Assembly: GCF_014352935.1 (NCBI RefSeq)
Contig: NZ_CP060694.1
Location: 1,302,001 to 1,366,000 of the forward strand
Reading direction: 5' to 3'
DNA length: 64,000 nucleotides
Source: Aliarcobacter cryaerophilus
Lineage (GTDB): Bacteria; Campylobacterota; Campylobacteria; Campylobacterales; Arcobacteraceae
The notes under the pieces are model-generated. The model did not search any database. It saw only the letters and a list, made by a program, of their open reading frames with translations, and was not told where the DNA came from. Positions within the stretch are counted from its first letter, which is position 1. Each line of letters opens with the position of its first letter. Positions 17,962 through 26,837 of this stretch are shown one piece after another. A program made the position numbers and the translations under genes.

Positions 17962-18753
17962 ATGAAAATAGACAAAGAATTTTTAAAAAAAATTTATTAC
18001 AATGGTGATTTAAATAAAAAACAGCTTGATATATTAAATATAGATTTTAGCTCTGAAAAAAATTATGAAAATAAAATTTTAGGAAAAGAAATCTCTAAAA
18101 ATGATCTAAATTTATTAATGCTTTTAAGAGGCATTAATGATTTAAAATCTCAAGAGCAAATAGTTTCAAACTACCATTTAGTATTAGAGCACAACAATAT
18201 AAAAGCAAATGTATATAAAAATGAAGATAACAATATCCCAACATCAAATAATATTTTAAAAATATATTGTGATGGAGCTTGTAGCGGAAATCCTGGAAAT
18301 GCTGGAAGTGGAATAGCCATTTATTTTGATGACAAAAATCCAGTTTTATTATATGGTGATTTTATTGAGAGCGGAACAAACAATATTGCTGAATTAAATG
18401 CTTTATACAAAGCTTTACAAATAGCAGATGAGTCAAAAATTAATAGTACTATATCTATTTTTACAGACTCAAAATATGCAATAGATTGTATATCAATATG
18501 GGCATATTCATGGAAAAAAAATGGCTGGAGTAAAAAAGGTGGAGAGATAAAAAATCTTCCTTTGATAATAAAATCTCATGAGCTTTTTGAAAAGTTAAAA
18601 TCAAAAATAAACTTAGAGTATGTAAAAGGTCATAGTGGAGTTGAAGGAAATGAACTAGCAGATAAAATGGCAATAAATGCAATAAAACAAAAATCTATTG
18701 AGTATAAAAGCTTTAAATACCAGAATATAGAGGAAGTTTTAAAAATAAAATAG
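17962..18753 (+). CDS. rnhA: Ribonuclease HI with N-terminal extension
   Basis: RNase HI domain from about residue 99 to 240 of 263. All catalytic carboxylates are visible: CDGACSGNPG (D104), TNNIAELNAL (E144), FTDSKY (D169) and GNELADKMA (D234), with the flexible-loop histidine in VKGHSGVEGN (H224). It cleaves the RNA strand of RNA-DNA hybrids. The first 95 residues are an extra helical, charged region that is not the known hybrid-binding domain of eukaryotic RNase H1 by its motifs. That extension's role is unknown. The gene stands alone between the divergent chemoreceptor and the aldolase-like gene. Confidence 0.92.
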   Translation: MKIDKEFLKKIYYNGDLNKKQLDILNIDFSSEKNYENKILGKEISKNDLNLLMLLRGINDLKSQEQIVSNYHLVLEHNNIKANVYKNEDNNIPTSNNILKIYCDGACSGNPGNAGSGIAIYFDDKNPVLLYGDFIESGTNNIAELNALYKALQIADESKINSTISIFTDSKYAIDCISIWAYSWKKNGWSKKGGEIKNLPLIIKSHELFEKLKSKINLEYVKGHSGVEGNELADKMAINAIKQKSIEYKSFKYQNIEEVLKIK

Positions 18754-18819
18754 TATTAATAAAAATTTTTGTTACATTTGGCTAATATTTAATAATAAAA
18801 AAATTAAGGAAAAGAACTA

Positions 18820-19791
18820 ATGCTAGAGAAAAAAGGAACTATACTTTCAGTTAGAGAAGATTTAAAAGTTTTTGATTGTACTATTAGAGATGGTGGACTT
18901 GTAAACAACTTCTATTTTAGTGATGAGTTTGTAAGAGCTCACTATGAAATGTGTGTTGCTAGTGGTGTTGATTATATGGAAATAGGAAAAAATGTATCTC
19001 CAACTTTGATGAGTGAAGATGAGTATGGACCTTGGAATTTCTGTAAAGAAGAAGATATAAGAAGAATTATTGGAGAAAACAAAACAGATCTAAAAATAGC
19101 TGTTATGAGTGATATTGGTAGAAGTTTAAAAGAGGAGCTTAGACCAAAAAATGAGAGTGTTGTTGATATGATTAGAATCGCAACATATATTCACCAAATC
19201 CCAGCAGCAATTGAACTAATAGAAGATGCACATGCAAAAGGTTACGAAACAACTGTAAATATAATGGCAATTTCAAAAGTATCAGAAAAAGAATTAGATG
19301 AAGTTTTAGAAGCTTTAAGTAAAACAAATGTTGATGTGATTTATATAGCTGATAGTTTTGGATCATTTTATCCAGAACAAATAAGAGATTTAGCTGGAAA
19401 ATACCTAGGTTTTGCAGAAAAATCAGGTAAAAAAGTTGGAATTCATGCACACAATAATCTTCAACTTGCATATGCAAACACTTTAGAAGCTATGATTTAT
19501 GGAGCTAGCTTTTTAGATGTTACAGTTTCAGGACTTGGAAGGGGAGCTGGAAATTGTCCGCTAGAGCTTCTTTTAGGGTTCTTAAAAAATCCAAAATATA
19601 AACAGATGCCTGTTTTAGAGTTTATAGAAAATTATATTGTTGATTTAGAGAAAAAACTTGACTGGGGATATAGTATTCCTTATATGATAACAGGTCAATT
19701 AAATGAACACCCAAGAGCTGCTATGAAAGCAAGAGATGAAGGTGATACAAAATATAGAGAGTTTTTTAAAAATATCTCTTTTATGGAGTAG
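18820..19791 (+). CDS. HMGL-type aldolase-domain protein
   Basis: A 323-residue TIM-barrel protein of the DRE metallolyase (HMGL-like) superfamily. The metal and substrate motif DCTIRDGG near residue 19 and the later IHAHNNLQLAYAN (metal-binding HxH) and SGLGRGAGNCPLE are characteristic. Relatives include 4-hydroxy-2-oxovalerate aldolase, homocitrate synthase and 2-isopropylmalate synthase, but it is shorter than the synthases and lacks their C-terminal domain. The exact reaction is unknown. Ribosome site AAGGAAAAG precedes the ATG. It is followed by a hairpin and then the flagellar genes; no direct link is evident. Confidence 0.85.
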   Translation: MLEKKGTILSVREDLKVFDCTIRDGGLVNNFYFSDEFVRAHYEMCVASGVDYMEIGKNVSPTLMSEDEYGPWNFCKEEDIRRIIGENKTDLKIAVMSDIGRSLKEELRPKNESVVDMIRIATYIHQIPAAIELIEDAHAKGYETTVNIMAISKVSEKELDEVLEALSKTNVDVIYIADSFGSFYPEQIRDLAGKYLGFAEKSGKKVGIHAHNNLQLAYANTLEAMIYGASFLDVTVSGLGRGAGNCPLELLLGFLKNPKYKQMPVLEFIENYIVDLEKKLDWGYSIPYMITGQLNEHPRAAMKARDEGDTKYREFFKNISFME

Positions 19792-19804
19792 ATAAAATCT
19801 ACTC
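19786..19804. terminator. Hairpin after the aldolase gene
   Basis: GAGTAGAT (19786-19793) pairs with ATCTACTC (19797-19804) over AAA. It includes the aldolase stop codon. The bases after it are A-rich rather than T-rich on this strand, so it is a weak terminator or an mRNA-end stabiliser. A possible -10 for the next gene, TATAAT at 19815-19820, follows. Confidence 0.4.
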
Positions 19805-19833
19805 TAAAAAAACATATAATATTATGGTCTAAA

Positions 19834-21537
19834 ATGCTAATTTCAAATGGATCAGCACTAAATATACTATTAGCAAACAATAATAGAGTTTTAAATGATG
19901 CTTTAAAAGAGGCAGATAATAAAACTCTAAATAATCTTTTAAAACAAGATAGTTCAAACTCTTCAAGCTCTACAAATACAGCTGCTAGTTCTATTTTAAA
20001 AGAGGTTTTAAACTCAATTAAAGATGGAACAAAATCAAATAGCTCTTTGGAAAATATCTTAAAAAACTCAACTGCTTTTAAAGATTTAGGAAATCTATCT
20101 TCAAATTTATCATCTTTATTAGAAAGTATTAAAGATGATGAATCTTTACAAAAATTTAAACCACTTTTAGAAAATTTTTTAAAAAATATAAAAGATGTAA
20201 CTCCTGATAATTTAAAAGAACAGATAAAAAATAGTGGTATTTTCCTAGAAAATAAGTTATCTTCAAATCCAAATGCAAAACTAGAAAATCTTTTGCAAAA
20301 TATCTCAAATCTTTTAAAAACTATAGATACGCCTGAGGCAAAAAATAGCAGTCAAATAATTGATAACATTTTAAAAAATATACCAAAAGATGGCTCTTTA
20401 AAAGGTAGTGAGTTACTAAATAATCTTAAAACATTAGTAAGTTCTTTACAAAATCTAAGTAGCTCTTTAAATTCTAATCAAACACAAACTTTAAATAATC
20501 TTGCAAATGAATTAAAACATTTCATACAAAATGGGTCAATGATAGAATCAAAAACTGAAAATTTAGTTCAAAAAACATTAACGCAAACACAAACTTCTGA
20601 AGATGAAAATATAAATAGTGCCAATAATAATATTAAATCATTAATCAATAATCAAGTAAAAGAGCTTTTAAATCAAATAAAACAAGATTTAACACAAAAT
20701 CAAAATATAATACAAAATAAAAATATTTTAACTTTGATTGATAAATTAATTTCACTACCAGACATATTTTCAAAAAGTGAAGCTATTTTAAATAGTGTAC
20801 AAAACAGTAATATCTCAAATTTTTCAAATAATTTTGCTACAAATTTAAACCCACTTTTAACTGCATTAAAAGAGAGCTTACAAGCTATTAATCCAAAAAA
20901 TATAGAGATACAAAATCAGATAAACTCTTTGATAAAAAAAGTAGAAAATATTATTCAAGAATATACAAATAATCAGTTAGACAATCAAAAAGATAATCAA
21001 AAGCTTGATAATGATTTCAAATCAATCCTTCTTAAAATGCAAGATGAAGTTGCACAAAAAACAGATATAAAGTCTCAAGATAGCTTAAAAACGATAAACA
21101 ATCTTTTAACTCAAATTGATATGCAACAACTAACTTCACTTGTTTCAAACTCTAATTTTGTATATATTCCATTTTTTTGGGAGATGCTAGAAGATGGTAC
21201 AGTTGAGATTAAACAAAAAGAGGAAGATAAGTTTTTTTGCCAAATTAAACTTACTCTAAAAGATTTTGGAAAAATTGATTTAATGCTTTCAATGTATGAT
21301 GAAAATAAACTTGATATGACTATTTATGCGCAAAGAGAGCATTTTAAAGTTACACTAAGAGACAATTTGCAAAAATTAAAATTAGCTCTAAATGAAGCAA
21401 ATATTATACCTATGCATATAAAACTTCTTGATATGAAAGAAGAGAGTGAAAATAAAGAGCAAAAACCAACAAATGTTTATCAAAATAATTATAACAACGA
21501 TTTTATAACTAGCTCACGAATTGATATAAAGGCATAA
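19834..21537 (+). CDS. fliK: FliK-like flagellar hook-length control protein
   Basis: A 567-residue protein. About the first 430 residues are low-complexity Ser, Asn, Lys and Leu with many short helical repeats and no folded motif, like the molecular ruler part of FliK. The C-terminal 120 residues are ordered: IPFFWEMLEDGTVEIKQ, ICFCQIKLTLKDFGKIDLML-type strands, then TLRDNLQKLKLALNEA. This matches the Flg_hook (FliK C-terminal) domain that contacts FlhB to switch export specificity. It is followed after 3 bases by the FlhX gene, its expected partner. No good ribosome site precedes the ATG, so expression may be low or the start is uncertain. Confidence 0.75.
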   Translation: MLISNGSALNILLANNNRVLNDALKEADNKTLNNLLKQDSSNSSSSTNTAASSILKEVLNSIKDGTKSNSSLENILKNSTAFKDLGNLSSNLSSLLESIKDDESLQKFKPLLENFLKNIKDVTPDNLKEQIKNSGIFLENKLSSNPNAKLENLLQNISNLLKTIDTPEAKNSSQIIDNILKNIPKDGSLKGSELLNNLKTLVSSLQNLSSSLNSNQTQTLNNLANELKHFIQNGSMIESKTENLVQKTLTQTQTSEDENINSANNNIKSLINNQVKELLNQIKQDLTQNQNIIQNKNILTLIDKLISLPDIFSKSEAILNSVQNSNISNFSNNFATNLNPLLTALKESLQAINPKNIEIQNQINSLIKKVENIIQEYTNNQLDNQKDNQKLDNDFKSILLKMQDEVAQKTDIKSQDSLKTINNLLTQIDMQQLTSLVSNSNFVYIPFFWEMLEDGTVEIKQKEEDKFFCQIKLTLKDFGKIDLMLSMYDENKLDMTIYAQREHFKVTLRDNLQKLKLALNEANIIPMHIKLLDMKEESENKEQKPTNVYQNNYNNDFITSSRIDIKA

Positions 21538-21540
21538 TAG

Positions 21541-21813
21541 ATGCAAGAAGATAATCAAAAAGTACAAAAAGCAATAGCTTTACAATATGATAAAAATACA
21601 AATAATGCTCCTAAAATAACCGCAAAAGGAAAAGGTGAAACAGCAAATAACATAATAAAAATTGCAAAAGATAACAAAATTCCTATAAAAAAAGATGAGG
21701 ATTTGGTTGAATTATTATCTAAAATAGATATAGATAAGGAGATACCAACTTCGATGTACAAAGCTGTTGCAGAAATTTTTGCATTTATTTATGAATTATC
21801 AAACAAAAGGTAA
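21541..21813 (+). CDS. flhX: FlhX: FlhB C-terminal-domain homologue of the export switch
   Basis: A 90-residue protein that matches the part of FlhB after its NPTH autocleavage site: IALQYDKNTNNAPKITAKG, then DNKIPIKKDEDLVELLSKID, and IPTSMYKAVAEIFAFIYEL. It lacks the FlhB membrane domain and the cleavage motif. Stand-alone homologues of this type are known in Campylobacterota, where they can partly replace the cleaved FlhB fragment. It lies 3 bases after the fliK-like gene and 3 bases before the next unknown gene. Cotranscription with the FliK-like ruler supports a role in flagellar substrate switching. Confidence 0.85.
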   Translation: MQEDNQKVQKAIALQYDKNTNNAPKITAKGKGETANNIIKIAKDNKIPIKKDEDLVELLSKIDIDKEIPTSMYKAVAEIFAFIYELSNKR

Positions 21814-21816
21814 AAA

Positions 21817-22761
21817 ATGATTTTAAAAAAGATTATAATAAAAGACCAAAAAGAGTTATATAGGCATAAAAACTATCTTCTTGGATTAGATTTAGAATTT
21901 AATAGCACAAAAAAAGAGTATTCAAATAGTAGCGAAATAAATTTTGATAATCTATTTGAACTAACACAATTTTTAAAAAATCATAACTTTTCATACAGTA
22001 TAGTTGAAGAAAAAATAACTGATTTTAAAAAGCAGATTTTGGCAAAATACAAGACACTTCAGATTGATAGTAACAACATTTTTATTGTAGAAAAAAATAG
22101 TGAAAATAAAATATATCTTCTTAATCAGATAAAAAACAGTATAAATATAGTTGATTTAAAAAACTCAAATATGAAGATGTATAAAATTCCAAAAAATAGT
22201 TTGGAAAACTCAAATTTAAGTATAAAAGTTCTTGAAATATTGGCTTCAAATAAAGGTGATTTTGAAGAACTCTTTGATATTTTTGCAATACTTGAAAATC
22301 AGGATTCACAATCTATTCTTTACTTAGAAAAATTAAAAAAATTTAAATATTTTTGTATTTCAAAGATAAATGAACAACAAAAAGATATGTTTTTATGCAA
22401 CTGCGTACCAAATTTTTTCCCTGAAACAAACTTTTATATAAAAGGAAATAGAGTTTTTTCTGACTATACGCAATATTTTCTAAACTACGAACAAGAGATT
22501 AAAATTTGGAAATATTTATATTCAAATAAAGATTTAGTAGGAGTTTACAAAGAGCCTAGTTTATATGAACTTTTTGTAGGAAGAAAAATTTATATTTTTG
22601 ATGAATTTAAAAATAGAGTAAAAGTTATAATAAAAAATGCACAATATTTAGAAAATAAAGGAATTAGTATAACACTATCAAATGGAGTATCTAGTCAAAA
22701 AATATCTCAAATATTTACAAAAGAAGAGCTTCTAAAAAGAGTAATAGAAGCTAGAGATTAA
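21817..22761 (+). CDS. Unknown protein downstream of FlhX
   Basis: A 314-residue protein without a signal peptide or membrane segment. It is rich in Lys, Asn, Ile and Tyr. Its only distinctive motif is CNCVPNFFPE (near residue 192), two cysteines that could bind metal or form a disulfide. It starts 3 bases after flhX with ribosome site AAAGGTAAAA, and its last 4 bases overlap the end of the convergent NAGS gene. I do not recognise the family. Position suggests a flagellar role, but no sequence feature shows it. Confidence 0.7.
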   Translation: MILKKIIIKDQKELYRHKNYLLGLDLEFNSTKKEYSNSSEINFDNLFELTQFLKNHNFSYSIVEEKITDFKKQILAKYKTLQIDSNNIFIVEKNSENKIYLLNQIKNSINIVDLKNSNMKMYKIPKNSLENSNLSIKVLEILASNKGDFEELFDIFAILENQDSQSILYLEKLKKFKYFCISKINEQQKDMFLCNCVPNFFPETNFYIKGNRVFSDYTQYFLNYEQEIKIWKYLYSNKDLVGVYKEPSLYELFVGRKIYIFDEFKNRVKVIIKNAQYLENKGISITLSNGVSSQKISQIFTKEELLKRVIEARD

Positions 22762-23225
22762 AACTCTATATCCTTTACCATTGCTATTTCATTACAAATT
22801 GGGAATAGTTTACACTTAATACAATCAGCCCAAATTTTTTGCTCAGGTATATCTTCTTTTGGAATCTCTCTAAATCCACATGAATTAAAAAAATCTTTTT
22901 CATAAGTAAGAGATAAAACCTGTTTTATTCCATAAAATTTTGCCTCTTCAACACACTTTTCTACAAGTTTTTTGCCTAAGCCTAAACCTCTAAACTCTTC
23001 ATTTACTATCAAACTTCTAACTTCTGCCATTCTTGCAGAGTGAATATGTGTAGCTGTAAAACCAGCCATTTTACCATCTACTTCAACAACAATATATGAT
23101 CTAATAGTTGTAGCCATTTCATCTTCTGTTCTTAAAAGAATTATCCCCTTTTCAACTTCTGGACGAACTAGCTCTTGCATTTTTGGAATATCAAGAACTG
23201 TTGGCTTATAAAATCTAATTTCCAA
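22758..23225 (-). CDS. GNAT N-acetyltransferase, likely N-acetylglutamate synthase
   Basis: About 155 residues of GNAT fold. Acetyl-CoA binding is shown by SLIVNEEFRGLGLGKKLVEKCVEEAK (the R/Q-x-x-G-x-G/A loop, split here as RGLGLGKK). The later segments KDFFNSCGFREIPKEDIP and KIWADCIKCKLFPICNE are typical of the short ArgA-like N-acetylglutamate synthases of Campylobacterota, which start arginine synthesis. The ATG at 23258 would overlap engB by 44 bases. The TTG at 23223-23225 has GGAG 7 bases upstream and starts directly before the first conserved strand (RFYKPT), so I choose it. It is the last gene of the long minus-strand run. Confidence 0.8.
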   Translation of the reverse strand: MEIRFYKPTVLDIPKMQELVRPEVEKGIILLRTEDEMATTIRSYIVVEVDGKMAGFTATHIHSARMAEVRSLIVNEEFRGLGLGKKLVEKCVEEAKFYGIKQVLSLTYEKDFFNSCGFREIPKEDIPEQKIWADCIKCKLFPICNEIAMVKDIEF

Positions 23226-23817
23226 ACAGATGCTCCGTAATTTTATTTTGAAGGTCAATTATACCTTTTTTCTTTAAGTTTGAAACAAAAATTCCATCTG
23301 GAAAATCTCTTTTTAACTTATTTAGCTCAGCACTATTTAATTTATCTATTTTTGTAAAAGCATTTATAATTATTTGATCACCTCTTTTTATATGTTTTAC
23401 AAATTCATCAACATTTTTATCAATCTCCAAATCACTATGTCTAGCATCTATTAAATGAACAAATATTTGAAGATTTGGTCTTTGTTCTAAATATCCAGTA
23501 AGATTTCTATTCCAAGCTGCTTTTAATGTTTTAGCAACTTTAGCATATCCAAAACCAGGTAAGTCAACAAATCTTGCATAGACATAAGGATTTTCAATAT
23601 CTTGAGTTTTAAATTTAATCTCAAAATAGTTTATAAGTTGAGTTTTACCAGGAGTTGAAGATGATTTAGCCAAACCCTTATGCTTTGTTAAAGAGTTTAA
23701 AACCGAAGATTTTCCAACATTTGATCTTCCTAAAAAAGCAACTTCTGCTACTGATGGTGGTGGTGAATCTTCAATACTTTGAGCCGATTGTAAAAATTTT
23801 GCATCTATTAAGTTCAT
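23215..23817 (-). CDS. engB: Ribosome-biogenesis GTPase EngB (YihA/YsxC)
   Basis: A GTPase of about 200 residues that helps assemble the 50S subunit. G1 FLGRSNVGKSS (about 28-38), G2/switch SSTPGKT, G3 VDLPGFGYAK and G4 FTKIDKL are in order. I choose the ATG at 23815-23817, starting MNLIDAKF, 1 base after the lptA stop. An upstream TTG at 23841 would add 8 residues and overlap lptA by 23 bases. The gene is in the lptA-engB-NAGS part of the operon; the same engB neighbourhood is conserved in Campylobacter. Confidence 0.93.
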   Translation of the reverse strand: MNLIDAKFLQSAQSIEDSPPPSVAEVAFLGRSNVGKSSVLNSLTKHKGLAKSSSTPGKTQLINYFEIKFKTQDIENPYVYARFVDLPGFGYAKVAKTLKAAWNRNLTGYLEQRPNLQIFVHLIDARHSDLEIDKNVDEFVKHIKRGDQIIINAFTKIDKLNSAELNKLKRDFPDGIFVSNLKKKGIIDLQNKITEHLFGN

Positions 23818-23818
23818 A

Positions 23819-24319
23819 CTATTTTTTTTCGCCTCGTTCAATATTTATAATAAACTTTACAGGTTTATTTTCAGTTCCTTTAACTTTTGCTTCACCTGTT
23901 AGCTGATTTATATAAATATTGTCTCCATAAATTTTTCTATCATCATTTTTCTCATGAACATATCCATTTCCAATAATTAAATACTCCTCTTTTAAAGGTA
24001 CATAAATAATTTTATCACCTTTTCCAACATAGTGTTTATCTTTTGAAATAACCTCGAAGTCAGCATCGCCAGTAGCCTCATATTTAGTTGCTACCTTATT
24101 TTTTGTATTTTTATCTGTTTCAAAAAATACATCAACTTTTTGTGCATTTAACTTATCTTCTGCCATTCTTATTTTTACATTTCCTGTAAAAGTAGAAATT
24201 CCTTTGTTATCATCTGCTTTGAAATCTAAAGCATCTATTACTAATGTTTCACTTTGTGCAAACAAAAGTGAAGAACAAAAAAACAAACCAACTAAAACTT
24301 TTATACTATTTTTTATCAT
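23819..24319 (-). CDS. lptA: LPS transport periplasmic protein LptA
   Basis: A 166-residue protein with a signal peptide (about 1-21: VLVGLFFCSSLLFAQ) and the OstA-like beta-jellyroll pattern: LVIDALDFKADDNKGISTFTGNVKI, then LNAQKVDVFFE and GYVHEKNDDRKIYGDN. LptA bridges the periplasm between LptC and LptD and carries LPS or lipooligosaccharide to the outer membrane. It overlaps lptC by 14 bases, so the two are coupled. kdsC lies directly upstream of lptC, linking synthesis of the Kdo sugar to export. Confidence 0.9.
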   Translation of the reverse strand: MIKNSIKVLVGLFFCSSLLFAQSETLVIDALDFKADDNKGISTFTGNVKIRMAEDKLNAQKVDVFFETDKNTKNKVATKYEATGDADFEVISKDKHYVGKGDKIIYVPLKEEYLIIGNGYVHEKNDDRKIYGDNIYINQLTGEAKVKGTENKPVKFIINIERGEKK

Positions 24320-24857
24320 CTTTTCCCTTTCTCTTTTCTATATCTATCTCAAAATGCGTATTTTTAGAATTTATAATATTTTTTTCACTCTCTAAATACA
24401 AATTTTCTCCATTATATTTATGTGCATAATACTCTGCTTTAAAAGGAGAACTATTTTTTGCAATTTTATTTAAATCATCATAAATCATCTCTTTTGTATC
24501 TATTTTGATAAAATCATCTCTTTTATACTTAACATTATTTTTTAAATTATAAATAGCACCCTTTTTTACTATAAAATCTGCTTTAATATTTTCACTTTTA
24601 AAATTCTTTGCAATATTGTTGTTGTTTAAAGTAATATCACCATAATACATCTCATCTCTAGTTTCATATCTTACAGCTTGTTTAGCAACAATTTTTTTAG
24701 TAACCATATTTTCATCTAAACTATACATTACTGGGTTTTCAAATATAAAAAGAGCTATATCCTCTTTTTTCAAATCTTTTTTTATTTTATCAATTGGTAA
24801 GAAATAAAAAATTATTGCTAAAACAAGAGATATAAAAACAAATATTTTTAAAGCCAT
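24306..24857 (-). CDS. lptC: LPS export protein LptC
   Basis: A 183-residue membrane-anchored periplasmic protein. A single N-terminal membrane segment (about 3-22: LKIFVFISLVLAIIFYFL) is followed by the LptC beta-strand pattern with FIFENPVMYSLDENMV and DEMYYGDITL, and it ends in a charged tail. LptC receives lipid from the LptBFG ABC transporter and passes it to LptA. The sequence is poorly conserved in the family, so the call rests on the anchor, the size and the position between kdsC and lptA (overlaps of 10 and 14 bases). Confidence 0.85.
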   Translation of the reverse strand: MALKIFVFISLVLAIIFYFLPIDKIKKDLKKEDIALFIFENPVMYSLDENMVTKKIVAKQAVRYETRDEMYYGDITLNNNNIAKNFKSENIKADFIVKKGAIYNLKNNVKYKRDDFIKIDTKEMIYDDLNKIAKNSSPFKAEYYAHKYNGENLYLESEKNIINSKNTHFEIDIEKRKGKDDKK

Positions 24858-25345
24858 AAGTTTAAAAACTCCTCTTCAAGCCCATCCTCTTTTAAAATAT
24901 ACTCTATCATCTCTCTTGCTGCTCCACTTCCACCACTTTTTTTACAAACTATATTTACACTATTTTTTACAAGTTCATTTGCATTTTGTGGAGCAAAAGA
25001 TAAACCAGCTTTTTTTAACATCTTTAAATCATTTAAATCATCACCAATAGCAGCAACTTGATTGTAGTTCAAATTCTCTTTTTTTAATATCTCATCAAGA
25101 ACTTCTAATTTATCTTTTACATTTTGGTATAGATACTCTATTTTTAACTCATTTGCTCTATATTCAACAATCTTTGACTCTCGTCCTGTGATAATTGCAG
25201 CTTTTTTTCCTAAATGTTTTGTCCAAAAAACTATTGCAAAACCATCATTTACATTAAATGTTTTAAACTCTTCAAGGCCACTTGAATAAGTAATATCACC
25301 ATTTGTTAAAGTTCCATCAACATCAAAAACTAAAAGTTCTATCAT
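24848..25345 (-). CDS. kdsC: 3-deoxy-D-manno-octulosonate 8-phosphate phosphatase
   Basis: A 165-residue HAD-type phosphatase without a cap domain (class C0, tetrameric KdsC). The nucleophile motif FDVDGTLTNG (D8 and D10 region), the threonine motif IITGRES, and the metal-binding GDDLNDLKMLKKAG are in order. It removes phosphate from Kdo-8-phosphate, giving the inner-core sugar of LPS. It overlaps hisB by 4 bases (ATGA-type) and lptC by 10 bases. YrbI-like phosphatases of similar length act on related nonulosonates, but the lptC/lptA context supports KdsC. Confidence 0.92.
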   Translation of the reverse strand: MIELLVFDVDGTLTNGDITYSSGLEEFKTFNVNDGFAIVFWTKHLGKKAAIITGRESKIVEYRANELKIEYLYQNVKDKLEVLDEILKKENLNYNQVAAIGDDLNDLKMLKKAGLSFAPQNANELVKNSVNIVCKKSGGSGAAREMIEYILKEDGLEEEFLNLWL

Positions 25346-25914
25346 AAAACACCTTTTGTGCTAGGTATTCCAAGTTTTTCATTTTTTACTAAAGCTCGTC
25401 TTAATGCAACTGCAAAAGCTTTAAATGTTGCTTCAATAATATGGTGTTTATTTCTTCCTCTTTCAGATATTAAATGAAGAGTAATTCCAGCATTTCCACT
25501 TAAAGCATGGAAAAACTCCTCTACTAATTCAACATCAAACTCTCCAACTTTTCCACTTATATTTACTTCATAAACCAAAAAAGGTCTATTTGATAAATCC
25601 AAAGCACATGTAGTTGCTGCTTCATCCATAACAACTGTTGCATTTCCATATCTCTCAACTGCTTGTATAGGGAAAATTGCTTTTTTCAAAGCTTGTCCTA
25701 AAACTATTCCACAATCTTCAACTGTATGGTGAGAATCAATATGTAAATCACCTTTACACTCTAAATTTATATCAATCCCACTATGTTTACTTAAAGCTTC
25801 AAGCATATGGTCAAAAAAACCAACACCTGTATTTATAGAAAATTTTCCACAACCATCTAAAGTTAAACTACACTTTATTTGTGTCTCTTTTGTATCTCTT
25901 TTTATCTCTACCAT
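25342..25914 (-). CDS. hisB: Imidazoleglycerol-phosphate dehydratase
   Basis: A 190-residue monofunctional HisB that dehydrates imidazole glycerol phosphate in histidine synthesis. Manganese-binding histidine motifs are clear: GFFDHMLEALSKHSG, DSHHTVEDCGIVLG, FFHALSGNAG and RGRNKHHIIEATFKA. It lacks the histidinol-phosphatase domain present in the E. coli bifunctional enzyme, as is usual outside enterics. It is a histidine gene inside an envelope operon, overlapping kdsC by 4 bases; no other his gene except hisS is in the window. Confidence 0.97.
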   Translation of the reverse strand: MVEIKRDTKETQIKCSLTLDGCGKFSINTGVGFFDHMLEALSKHSGIDINLECKGDLHIDSHHTVEDCGIVLGQALKKAIFPIQAVERYGNATVVMDEAATTCALDLSNRPFLVYEVNISGKVGEFDVELVEEFFHALSGNAGITLHLISERGRNKHHIIEATFKAFAVALRRALVKNEKLGIPSTKGVL

Positions 25915-25925
25915 CTTTTAAATCC

Positions 25926-26837
25926 TTATTGAACTACAATTGCATTTGTTAAACTATTTTTTGCTTTAAAATTCTGTCCATCATCATAAGATGAAAAACC
26001 TCTTATATAAACTCTATAAATTCCACCATTTTCAACATACTCTATCTTTTTCGATGGGAATTTTGCTTTATACTCATCTACTGTTTTTAAAGCTCCTGCT
26101 TGTAAGCTAAATGCTCCTACTTGAATACTAAATTTTCCGCCAGAAGAAGATTTTGAGCTCTCTTTTGAACTACTTTTTGAAGTTGTAATAGGTGCTGAAA
26201 CCATACCAATATTAGTATTAATATTTGTAGCTACTACATCATCTTCAATTACTTCTATTTTTTCAACTTCAGGTTTTTGTTCAATTGAGTTTACACTTGG
26301 AGCATTTTTATCATCAATTAGTCCATTATAACCTAAAACAGTAACCTTTACTCTTGCTGTACCTTTTCTAACCATATCTATCTCATGAGCTGCTTTATTT
26401 GATAGGTCAATAATTCTTCCAGCAACAAAGGGTCCTCTATCGTTTATTCTAACTATTGTACTTCTTCCGTTATCTAAGTTATCAACTCTTACAACTGTAT
26501 TCATAGGTAGAGTTTTATGTGCAGCTGTCATAGCATACATATTATAAATCTCACCATTTGAAGTCTTTTTTGCATGAAAATCAGGTCCATACCAAGATGC
26601 AATTCCATCAAATTGATCTCCAACATTAGCAACAAAAGGATAATATCTAATACCAAAAACATTATAAGGTCTCATTGTAGCTCTATGCATAGCTTCACTA
26701 TTATTTATACTTTTATCCCCTGTATCTTTACGATATGAACTATAATCATAAGTTTGTTTAGTAGAACAACCTGTAAATAAAAAAGATGAGCAAAAAATTA
26801 AAAAAGCAACACTATAAATTCTATTTGATAATCTCAA
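25926..26837 (-). CDS. rlpA: RlpA-like septal lytic transglycosylase lipoprotein with SPOR domain
   Basis: A 303-residue lipoprotein. Lipobox FLFTGC (C24) follows an N-terminal signal. The double-psi beta-barrel (about 75-165) has the RlpA core GIASWYGPDFHAKKTSNGE, AMTAAHKTLP and RINDRGPF, including the catalytic Asp and His positions. A Ser-rich linker precedes a C-terminal SPOR domain (about 235-303: FSIQVGAFSLQAGA), which binds denuded septal glycan. It overlaps the end of the mltD-like gene by 17 bases. The combination of two lytic transglycosylases suggests a cell-separation role. Confidence 0.93.
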   Translation of the reverse strand: MRLSNRIYSVAFLIFCSSFLFTGCSTKQTYDYSSYRKDTGDKSINNSEAMHRATMRPYNVFGIRYYPFVANVGDQFDGIASWYGPDFHAKKTSNGEIYNMYAMTAAHKTLPMNTVVRVDNLDNGRSTIVRINDRGPFVAGRIIDLSNKAAHEIDMVRKGTARVKVTVLGYNGLIDDKNAPSVNSIEQKPEVEKIEVIEDDVVATNINTNIGMVSAPITTSKSSSKESSKSSSGGKFSIQVGAFSLQAGALKTVDEYKAKFPSKKIEYVENGGIYRVYIRGFSSYDDGQNFKAKNSLTNAIVVQ

